Made by a program: the position numbers and the translations under genes. Positions 1 through 5,843 of a DNA stretch of 7,991 nt are shown piece by piece. The notes beneath the pieces were generated by a model. It ran no database searches. It was not told the DNA's origin and was given only the letters and a program-made list of their open reading frames with translations. Source of the stretch: Ignavibacteriaceae bacterium (GTDB taxonomy: Bacteria; Bacteroidota; Ignavibacteria; Ignavibacteriales; Ignavibacteriaceae); contig JALONF010000078.1 in assembly GCA_025455085.1 (NCBI GenBank), forward strand, positions 1-7,991. Direction: 5' to 3'. Each line of letters begins with the position of its first letter. Position 1 is the first letter of the stretch.

Positions 1-1230
1 GAGATTCGGCATAAGGTTTTCGATTGCAAGCGGAAATATCTCTGCTTGCGTTGGCCAGAAGCCGGTGGTTCCAACTTCAGGTGTCATCGCAAAAATCTTT
101 GGTTTAGTTGTTTGCTCGCCGTACATCCAGTCATCAGATGAACCATTTACTGTATACAATATTGCCGGCGGCTGTCCATTCTCGTAACCGTTATAAGCAA
201 CCATATCTGTTGAGAATTCATCAAAGATAGAATTATCTGGTGAAGGCGAACTAATATATCCCCATGGATAAAGCAGATAGTTGCCATACGTATGGTAGTT
301 GAGTGTAGTCTTGAAATTTTTTGTGTTGGAAAAATCCCTTATTCTCTGAGTTTCAGGTTCTGAGAAAGCGGAAGGACCTCTATAAGTTTCTGAACTTGGA
401 GTCCCGCTTGAACCGATGTTATCGTAACCCCACATATATCCGAAGTTTCTATTCAAGTCTACACCATAGCTTCCACCATTATTTCTTCTGTTCTTACGCC
501 ACTGTCCACCACCATTAGGATTTGTCTGTCTGTTGTATTCATAACCATCAGGATTTATACAAGGGATAAAATAAATTTCTCTGTTATTTACAAGATAAGT
601 TACTTCTGGATCGGTGCCGTAATTTTCGAGCAGGTAATACATATAATACATTACTGTCATCATTCCTTGCGGCTCTCTTGCATGTATTAGAGAATTGATT
701 TGAACCTGTGGTTCGCTTTCATTTACGTTTGGGTTATCTGATATTTTAACAGCATAAATAGGTCTATTCTCAACTGATAAACCGATAGAAAATTTTTGAG
801 TTATTATATTTGGATACATCATATACATTGAATCAAGCTCAGCATTTATTTCAGTCAATGTATAAAACCCGCCCATTGAACCATAACCAAAACCGCCAAC
901 ATTAAAATCTGTTTTGCTTTGCTGAATAAATTGTTGTTTCTCAAATTCTGTTAGTTTTGGAAGATTTTCATAATGTGTATACCAGTCATCAATCAGTATT
1001 TCATAGGTGAAGCCCGTTGATTTAAGAATCGTAAATTCATTATCACTAACGAAGGTTCTTATTGAATTATCCTTTTCGTAAACGAGATGGTCGAATTCCA
1101 TACCTGAATTTAGAAGTGTTTGAATATCTGTAACCTCGTTAAGATATATTTTGACTTCCTTATAATTCTGCGGAAAAATATTGAGTGCAGCAAAAAGGAA
1201 AAGAGCAACAAGTAAAAAATATTTTGTCAT
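1..1230 (-). CDS. Secreted M14-family zinc carboxypeptidase, C-terminus beyond window
   Basis: A 410-codon open frame runs from the ATG at 1230 off the left edge with no stop, so the gene is partial. The first 20 or so residues are a lysine followed by a hydrophobic stretch, a plausible Sec signal peptide, so the enzyme should act outside the cytoplasm. Residues about 120-410 match the M14 metallocarboxypeptidase fold, which removes C-terminal amino acids from peptides. The zinc ligands are H183 and E186 in HAREPQG and H313 in NYHTYGNYLLYPWGY. The general base is E385 in TPEVGTTGFWP. Substrate-binding residues appear as R244 in QWRKNRR and N260-R261 in GVDLNRNF. The catalytic set therefore looks complete. 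Residues 22-115 resemble a propeptide-like N-terminal region. An in-frame ATG four codons upstream (1242) is an alternative start; the chosen one has GGGG at 1237-1240, a poor but well-spaced ribosome site. Whether a C-terminal secretion (type IX) domain follows cannot be seen. Confidence 0.93.
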   Translation of the reverse strand, partial: MTKYFLLVALFLFAALNIFPQNYKEVKIYLNEVTDIQTLLNSGMEFDHLVYEKDNSIRTFVSDNEFTILKSTGFTYEILIDDWYTHYENLPKLTEFEKQQFIQQSKTDFNVGGFGYGSMGGFYTLTEINAELDSMYMMYPNIITQKFSIGLSVENRPIYAVKISDNPNVNESEPQVQINSLIHAREPQGMMTVMYYMYYLLENYGTDPEVTYLVNNREIYFIPCINPDGYEYNRQTNPNGGGQWRKNRRNNGGSYGVDLNRNFGYMWGYDNIGSSGTPSSETYRGPSAFSEPETQRIRDFSNTKNFKTTLNYHTYGNYLLYPWGYISSPSPDNSIFDEFSTDMVAYNGYENGQPPAILYTVNGSSDDWMYGEQTTKPKIFAMTPEVGTTGFWPTQAEIFPLAIENLMPNL

Positions 1231-1474
1231 TATTGACCCCATTAAAGTTTATTTATAATTCTAATTTAAGTTTAATTTCTGTAAATATCTGATTAAGTCT
1301 CATTTGTAGAAATCCAAATATCCGTTATTTATATACAATTTATATGCAAATAAAATAGTTTGAATTACGGCTATTTGGTGACTCAAAGCGGAAATAGTTT
1401 CACCAGTTTTGAGAAAAGTCGGTTTTTCGAATAAATATTAAGAAAGCTAGTTGAACTAAGATCGATAAAGTCAT
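1231..1474. other. AT-rich intergenic region, no gene seen
   Basis: This stretch separates the antiporter stop from the carboxypeptidase start. It contains no convincing coding frame or RNA gene. It should hold the carboxypeptidase promoter and any antiporter terminator, but I could not find a clear match to either a sigma-70 promoter or the Bacteroidota TAnnTTTG-type promoter, nor a hairpin followed by a T-run. Two short 6-base inverted repeats near 1376-1413 are the only structure, and they are at chance level. Confidence 0.6.
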
Positions 1475-3442
1475 TTAAGCAGATTTGCCGGATAACAAAT
1501 CAAAAGCATCATCTACAGCTTTGTGTGTGCCAGTAATAACTATTGTATCTCCTGCGTGAAGAGTATCTTTTGCATTTGGAGTAGTAATAGTTGTTCCTTT
1601 TCTTACAATTGCAATTATGGTTGCATCTGTTTTGCTGCGTAAATTCAATTCGCCAATTGTTTTTCCTGCAAACTTGTTATCATCATTTAGGTAAAAAGTA
1701 TCTGTTAGTCTTGCCGAGAGTATTTCATCAATATGAGTAAAACCAACCTCTGCCCCTTCTTCAGATCGTAGATATTTATACGATTCACCTCTGAGCAAAT
1801 TAACCTGCTGCATAATTACATTCAGAGGAATATGATACTGCTCAAGCACCTGTCTGAAAATTTGTATTGATGTTTCAAACTCCTCAGGGATTACCATGTC
1901 TGCACCGAGCATTACAAGCTCATTTGTTTCCTTCATAAATCTTGTTCGTACAATGACAAATAAATTAGGGTTAAATTGTTTAGCAAGCTTCACTGCTCTT
2001 CTTGAAGTTGAACGGTCAGATATCGCAATCACAAGAATTTTAGCTTTATCTATCCTGGCTGATTTAAGAACCTCGTAATTTCCGATATCACCGTAAATAA
2101 TATTTTCGCCTTTTAATTTTTCTTTCTTAATTGTATCTGGATTCATTTCAATAATAACATATTTAATTCCTGTTTCTTTAAGAACGTGAGCAAGATTTCT
2201 TCCGTTCAACCCAAACCCGGCAATGATAACATGATTCTGAACGTCTTCAATTAATTTTTCTTTTGATTTACTTTGATCGATTTTACCTGACTTACCTGCA
2301 ATCCTCGGAGCCAACTTGAATAGAAATGGTGTGAGAATCATTGTAATGATTGTTGAAGAAATCAGGAGGTTGAATAACTCAGGAGGAACAAGATTAAGTC
2401 TAAACCCATATTCACCAAGAATAAATGAAAACTCGCCAACCTGTGCAAGTCCAATTCCAACGAGAACAGCAATTCTTACAGGGTATTTTAGAAAAATTAC
2501 GATAAGGAAAACTATCATTGCCTTTAATAAAACTACCCCAAGTGATGATGCAATTACAATTAAAGGATTTTCCACAACGAAGCTTAAGTTTAGCAGCAAT
2601 CCAATGGAGACAAAAAATAAACTATTAAACGCATCCCGCAAGGGAAGAGTATCCGCTATTATCTGATGGCTGTATTCTGATTCAGAAAAAATTAGTCCCG
2701 CAATGAAAGCACCGAGGGCAAACGACAGCCCCATCGAATAAGTAAAGTAAGCAGTACCAAGAATCAATAGTATAACTCCAACTGTGAAAATCTCCTTCAT
2801 CCTTAGTTTTGCAAGACGATAAAGTATGTGCGGAGAGAGATATTTTGCTACGAAAATGATAATTGCGACAGCACCAAAAGCAGTAAGTAAACGAATTGAT
2901 ACTTCACCAAAACTGACCTGATCAGAAGTACCCAACAAGTCAACAATTAAAAACATCGGAACAATTGCGAGATCCTGAAATACTGAGATCGCCACTGAAA
3001 ATTTTCCGTGAGGTGCATCAAGCTCATCTTTATCTGACAATAGCTTAAGAATTATTACAGTACTTGACAGGCTGATAAGCATTCCAAAAAATATTGCTTG
3101 CTTAACCGGCACCCCAATTACATAAATTATAACTGAGGATAATAAAATTGTTGCGAGAACCTGAAGTCCGCCTCCAATCAGAAGTATTTTTTTTATATCT
3201 AGTAATTCCTTGAGAGATACTTCAAGGCCAACAGAAAAAAGAAGAAGGATTACTCCAATCTCAGCCATAACTTCAATCTGCTCAGGGTTGCTGATAATCT
3301 TGAGCACCGAAGGACCAAGAATAATTCCTGCAATAAGAAAACCAACGATGCTCGGCAGTTGAATGCGGTTAAAGATTACAATAATTGGTATAGAAACCAG
3401 AAGAATAAGGACGATATCTTTTATTATAGAGTAATCGTGCAT
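1475..3442 (-). CDS. CPA2/KefB-type cation:proton antiporter with RCK (TrkA) domains
   Basis: This 655-residue inner-membrane protein should exchange protons for a monovalent cation (K+ or Na+). Residues about 1-385 form the Na+/H+ exchanger domain with around 12-13 hydrophobic segments. Family landmarks are LPSIVGFLIAGIILGP (29-44), LLLFSVGLEVSLKEL (66-80) and FQD at 155-157, the last matching the Q-D pair of KefB/KefC ion-binding cores. A charged linker (386-401) leads to an RCK_N/TrkA_N Rossmann domain starting at NHVIIAGFGLNG (403-414), with E432 at the end of the second strand, which suggests NAD(H) binding. A TrkA_C domain occupies about 570-652. KefB and KefC have a similar membrane-plus-TrkA_N plan of roughly 600 residues; the extra TrkA_C makes this closer to ligand-gated CPA2 exchangers. 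Cation choice cannot be read from the sequence. No Shine-Dalgarno sequence precedes the ATG. The 123 bases to tonB hold an inverted repeat, so the gene may have its own promoter. Confidence 0.93.
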   Translation of the reverse strand: MHDYSIIKDIVLILLVSIPIIVIFNRIQLPSIVGFLIAGIILGPSVLKIISNPEQIEVMAEIGVILLLFSVGLEVSLKELLDIKKILLIGGGLQVLATILLSSVIIYVIGVPVKQAIFFGMLISLSSTVIILKLLSDKDELDAPHGKFSVAISVFQDLAIVPMFLIVDLLGTSDQVSFGEVSIRLLTAFGAVAIIIFVAKYLSPHILYRLAKLRMKEIFTVGVILLILGTAYFTYSMGLSFALGAFIAGLIFSESEYSHQIIADTLPLRDAFNSLFFVSIGLLLNLSFVVENPLIVIASSLGVVLLKAMIVFLIVIFLKYPVRIAVLVGIGLAQVGEFSFILGEYGFRLNLVPPELFNLLISSTIITMILTPFLFKLAPRIAGKSGKIDQSKSKEKLIEDVQNHVIIAGFGLNGRNLAHVLKETGIKYVIIEMNPDTIKKEKLKGENIIYGDIGNYEVLKSARIDKAKILVIAISDRSTSRRAVKLAKQFNPNLFVIVRTRFMKETNELVMLGADMVIPEEFETSIQIFRQVLEQYHIPLNVIMQQVNLLRGESYKYLRSEEGAEVGFTHIDEILSARLTDTFYLNDDNKFAGKTIGELNLRSKTDATIIAIVRKGTTITTPNAKDTLHAGDTIVITGTHKAVDDAFDLLSGKSA

Positions 3443-3463
3443 TTAAACTTTGATTGGATTAAA

Positions 3464-3513
3464 GCTGATTGATAATTTTTAATATTCTTATTTAAAGATA
3501 ATAATCAATCAGC
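3464..3513 (-). repeat. Perfect 10-bp inverted repeat between tonB and the antiporter gene
   Basis: GCTGATTGAT at 3464-3473 is exactly complementary to ATCAATCAGC at 3504-3513, with a 30-base AT-rich spacer; after one mismatch, three more inner pairs can form. In the direction of transcription it lies 52 bases after the tonB stop and ends 21 bases before the antiporter ATG. It could be a weak terminator for tonB (only TTT follows the stem), a 5' leader stem-loop of the antiporter mRNA, or a protein-binding site with half-sites 40 bases apart centre to centre. The sequence does not decide between these. Confidence 0.6.
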
Positions 3514-3565
3514 AAAGATGTTAGAGGCTTGTTGAAAAATCGAACAGAATACTTTGTTTTCTATA

Positions 3566-4216
3566 TTACTTCAGCACAAACTTGATAGGGATAACCATCT
3601 TTACTTTCACAGCTTTTCCTCTTTGCTTTCCCGGAACAAACTTAGTTAATTTGACAGCGTTGAGTGCTTCTTCATCCAGACCGGCGCCAAGTCCCTTCAA
3701 AACTATTACTTCAACAACATCTCCATTCTTGTCAATCTTCGCTTGAATGTAAACTGTTCCTTCCAATCCGATTCTCTTTGCAATTTCAGTGTAGTGAACT
3801 TTTTCCTGTAGAGATTTCAATCCACCGACTGGTGATGGAAGTTCTTCTGGAATTTCAATAAAAATTTCGTCAGACAAATCTATATCAGGTTTTGTTGGCG
3901 GCTTGTCCGGAAGTTTTACAGGCTCAACATCATCAATATCCGGTAGTACGAAGTCATCGGATAAATCATCAACTGTGGCTGTAATAATTTGCGGCGTTTT
4001 TGGCGGTGGAGGAATATCAGGCTTATGAACTGTGTTAGTAATATCCTCAATCTTTATTATTTCCTGAGGATCTGTTTTCACTGATTCTATTTTAGCAACT
4101 TGAGGTGAGAATTGAAAAGCGGCTACAATTACTGCAAGTGCTAAAATCAGGCTTACCTCAAAAGTGCGATAATAAAGCTTTCTTAAATCTGCTTTTGGAT
4201 TTTTTATAGACGGCAT
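3566..4216 (-). CDS. tonB: TonB-family energy transducer
   Basis: This 216-residue protein should span the periplasm and pass proton-motive-force energy from an ExbB/ExbD complex to outer-membrane TonB-dependent transporters. The order is typical: a short basic cytoplasmic start (1-18), one membrane anchor (about 19-37), a periplasmic stretch rich in proline and acidic residues with PPPP at 69-72 and several PD/KP repeats (about 60-130), then a TonB_C domain (about 129-216). That domain carries the usual landmarks PVGG (129-132), YTEIAKRIGLEGTVYIQAKI (142-161) and a C-terminal VKMVIPIKF strand. Its length is close to that of E. coli TonB (239). The start is well supported by GGAGGT four bases upstream of the ATG. 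No exbB, exbD or receptor gene is in the window, so the partner transporter is unknown. Because many genomes of this group carry several TonB paralogues, the symbol is a family label only. Confidence 0.93.
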   Translation of the reverse strand: MPSIKNPKADLRKLYYRTFEVSLILALAVIVAAFQFSPQVAKIESVKTDPQEIIKIEDITNTVHKPDIPPPPKTPQIITATVDDLSDDFVLPDIDDVEPVKLPDKPPTKPDIDLSDEIFIEIPEELPSPVGGLKSLQEKVHYTEIAKRIGLEGTVYIQAKIDKNGDVVEVIVLKGLGAGLDEEALNAVKLTKFVPGKQRGKAVKVKMVIPIKFVLK

Positions 4217-4220
4217 TGTA

Positions 4221-4226
4221 ACCTCC
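4221..4226 (-). promoter_or_regulatory. Strong ribosome binding site of tonB
   Basis: On the minus strand GGAGGT lies four bases before the tonB ATG. It is the best Shine-Dalgarno match in the window; the antiporter has none and the glutamate dehydrogenase gene only AAAGG. This fixes the tonB start and implies efficient initiation unless the adjoining stem-loop interferes. Confidence 0.8.
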
Positions 4227-4246
4227 GGTTTAGTTATTTCTAAACC
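4227..4246 (-). promoter_or_regulatory. Stem-loop abutting the tonB ribosome binding site
   Basis: In the tonB leader GGTTTAG and CTAAACC form a perfect 7-bp stem around the 6-base loop AAATAA. The 3' side of the stem ends exactly where GGAGGT begins, so a hairpin would sit directly against the ribosome site without masking it. It could act as a standby or stability element or as a site for a regulator. Seen only as complementarity; function is inference. Confidence 0.45.
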
Positions 4247-4284
4247 TTTTACTTTGCCAGGGAAGAAATGTTCCTATGAAATTA

Positions 4285-4367
4285 ATTGAAAATCGAATAT
4301 CGAACAAGGAATGAAGACTAATGAAGCCTAATCTATGATTTCGAAATTCAAAATTCGATATTCAATA
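4285..4367. repeat. 7-bp-periodic imperfect inverted repeat in the gdh-tonB gap
   Basis: The right arm reads as four consecutive heptamers: TTCGAAA, TTCAAAA, TTCGATA, TTCAATA (4340-4367), consensus TTCRAWA. The left arm reads as three heptamers in the opposite sense: ATTGAAA, ATCGAAT, ATCGAAC (4285-4305). As 20-base arms, 4285-4304 and 4347-4366 are complementary at 17 positions, separated by 42 bases. It follows the glutamate dehydrogenase stop by three bases, so a transcript could fold into a long AT-rich hairpin that ends or protects the operon mRNA. It may equally be a copy of a dispersed intergenic repeat. Confidence 0.65.
4311..4330. repeat. Tandem pair of 10-bp units inside the repeat spacer
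   Basis: ATGAAGACTA at 4311-4320 is followed directly by ATGAAGCCTA at 4321-4330, differing at one base. The pair sits in the spacer between the two heptamer-repeat arms, so the whole 4285-4367 block is built of short duplications. It may reflect replication slippage; no function is evident. Confidence 0.5.
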
Positions 4368-4369
4368 TT

Positions 4370-5617
4370 TTAGACCCATCCTCTAAGTTGGCAAGCCTGT
4401 GCAACGCGGGCAACCCCAACGAGCATTGCAGCTAAACGTGGATGAACTTTCTTTTCTTTTATTGCTTCCTGAACTCGTTTATATGCAAGAGTTAATTTTT
4501 TATCAAGCTGTTTATGAACTTCTTCTTCTTCCCAAAAGAATAATGATTTATCCTGAACCATTTCGAAGTACGAAACGGTTACTCCACCTGCACTCGCAAG
4601 AATATCAGGAATGACGTGAACATTATTTTTAAAGAGAATTAAATCAGCTTCAGGCGTAGTTGGGCCATTAGCAAGTTCGCATACGACTCTTGCCTTAATG
4701 TTCTTTGCATTTTTTATGTTGATGGCATTTTCAAGTGCCGCCGGGTACAAAATCTCAACATCAAGTTCAAGAAGTTCTTCATGAGAAATTTCTTTGCTGC
4801 CCGGGAAGTTCATTACCGATCCAGTTTTAAGTTTATGATGCACCAACTCTTCGGGATCCAATCCTTTTTTGTTAAATATTGCACCGCGTGAATCGCTTGC
4901 AGCAATAAGTTTTCCTCCGCCAAGCATCTCTTTGTGTAAGAGTGCAGCTCGTTGTCCTGCATCACCGAATCCCTGAACAGCAAACGCTCTGCCCGGATCA
5001 AATCCGTATGCCTTGCAAGCTTCACGAACAGAAATTATTCCTCCTCTTGCAGTCGCATCTCTTCGACCTTCAGTTCCACCAACCTGTGTGGGTTTATCTG
5101 TAAATACTCCGGGGCTGTGTCTCTTTGTTATAGTTTCGTACTCATCCATCATCCATGCCATAGTTTGAGGATTTGTATATACATCTGTTGCTGGAACATC
5201 GATATCCACACCTATCAAGGGCGATATTGCACGGATATACTCGCGTGATATCCGTTCAAGTTCTCGTTCAGATAATTTTTTGGGATTGCATCGGACTCCG
5301 CCTTTACTTCCGCCAAGAGGCAGATCAACAACTGCAGTCTTCCAAGTCATCCAGCAGGCAAGTGCTCGTATTGTATCAACTGTCTCTTCCGGATGAAAAC
5401 GAACTCCGCCTTTTGCTGGTCCTCTTGCATAGTTGTACTGAATTCTGAAAGCCTGGAAAATTTTAGTTTCTCCTGAATCCATTTTAACCGGAATGGTAAA
5501 ATTAACTTCTATCTGCGGAGTGCTTAAAAATTCTGTTGTTGCATCATCAAGATTAAGAATCTTGGCTGCTTCCAGCACTTGCTGACGTGCTACTTTAAAT
5601 GAATTATAGGATTCCAT
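4370..5617 (-). CDS. gdhA: Glutamate dehydrogenase (hexameric, Glu/Leu/Phe/Val dehydrogenase family)
   Basis: This 415-residue cytosolic enzyme should interconvert glutamate with 2-oxoglutarate plus ammonium using NAD(P), at the junction of the TCA cycle and nitrogen metabolism. Its length fits the short hexameric class (about 415-420). Residues 35-165 form the substrate domain: K69 in GPAKGGVRFHP binds the substrate, K105 in LPLGGSKGGVRCNP is the catalytic lysine, and D145 in PATDVYTNP is the catalytic aspartate. Residues about 185-360 form the Rossmann domain with GFGDAG (216-221) and D242 in AASDSRG. S349 in GGVTVSYFE favours glutamate over hydrophobic amino acids. One oddity is ASAGG at 341-345 where ANAGG is usual. 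Coenzyme choice is not certain from the sequence. The ATG lies five bases after the zinc-ribbon stop, and the ribosome site AAAGG (5627-5631) is inside that gene, so the two are co-transcribed and perhaps translationally coupled. The symbol names the function rather than the coenzyme subtype. Confidence 0.95.
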   Translation of the reverse strand: MESYNSFKVARQQVLEAAKILNLDDATTEFLSTPQIEVNFTIPVKMDSGETKIFQAFRIQYNYARGPAKGGVRFHPEETVDTIRALACWMTWKTAVVDLPLGGSKGGVRCNPKKLSERELERISREYIRAISPLIGVDIDVPATDVYTNPQTMAWMMDEYETITKRHSPGVFTDKPTQVGGTEGRRDATARGGIISVREACKAYGFDPGRAFAVQGFGDAGQRAALLHKEMLGGGKLIAASDSRGAIFNKKGLDPEELVHHKLKTGSVMNFPGSKEISHEELLELDVEILYPAALENAINIKNAKNIKARVVCELANGPTTPEADLILFKNNVHVIPDILASAGGVTVSYFEMVQDKSLFFWEEEEVHKQLDKKLTLAYKRVQEAIKEKKVHPRLAAMLVGVARVAQACQLRGWV

Positions 5618-5622
5618 TAGTT

Positions 5623-5820
5623 TTAACCTTTATTCTTTTTATCTGAATCTGTTTTTTTCGTTGTTGGAATTACATCAAGAATGATTCTGTACCAGCACTT
5701 CTTGCAAACAAGCGCTCTGTCTGTTGCAAGCAGAACCTGCTGCCAGGGTGAAAGCTTATTGCCGCAGTGCGGACAGGCATCCGGAACTTCTTCTCGTGTT
5801 ATTTTATTTTCTTCTGCCAA
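5623..5820 (-). CDS. Small zinc-ribbon protein, function unknown, TTG start
   Basis: This 65-residue protein has CPHC at 16-19 and CKKC at 39-42 with 19 residues between the pairs, the spacing of a treble-clef or zinc-ribbon knuckle binding one zinc ion. The CxxC pairs are followed by WYRI, and the tail (residues 52-65) is lysine-rich and probably disordered. The start must be the TTG at 5820: a stop codon lies two codons upstream, there is no internal ATG, and GGAG sits six bases before the TTG. It begins 23 bases after the upstream gene and ends 5 bases before glutamate dehydrogenase, so it belongs to the operon. I do not recognise a named family. It could be a nucleic-acid or protein-binding adaptor, but there is no evidence for a particular role. 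Conservation of the four cysteines and tight gene packing argue that it is real. Confidence 0.82.
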   Translation of the reverse strand: MAEENKITREEVPDACPHCGNKLSPWQQVLLATDRALVCKKCWYRIILDVIPTTKKTDSDKKNKG

Positions 5821-5826
5821 GTGTTA

Positions 5827-5830
5827 CTCC
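5827..5830 (-). promoter_or_regulatory. Ribosome binding site deciding the TTG start of the zinc-ribbon gene
   Basis: GGAG on the minus strand lies six bases upstream of TTG at 5820, and the in-frame TAA at 5824-5826 lies between the two. This leaves TTG as the only reasonable initiation codon for the small gene. Confidence 0.7.
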
Positions 5831-5843
5831 AATTTTTCTAATA

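Noticed and set aside
1376..1413. Interleaved 6-base inverted repeats (TGGTGA/TCACCA and CTCAAA/TTTGAG) that on paper could form a pseudoknot
   Set aside because: Two 6-base arms within about 30 bases are expected by chance in a gap this size, and the 2-base and 0-base connecting loops would make simultaneous pairing strained.
1411..1430. GAAAA/TTTTC pairing near the end of the antiporter transcript as a terminator
   Set aside because: Five A-T-rich pairs around ACCGAC, with no T-run after the stem in the transcribed direction; too weak to call.
4227..4250. Plus-strand rho-independent terminator (stem followed by TTTT)
   Set aside because: There is no plus-strand gene for it to serve, and the stem abuts the tonB ribosome site on the minus strand, which is the more sensible reading.
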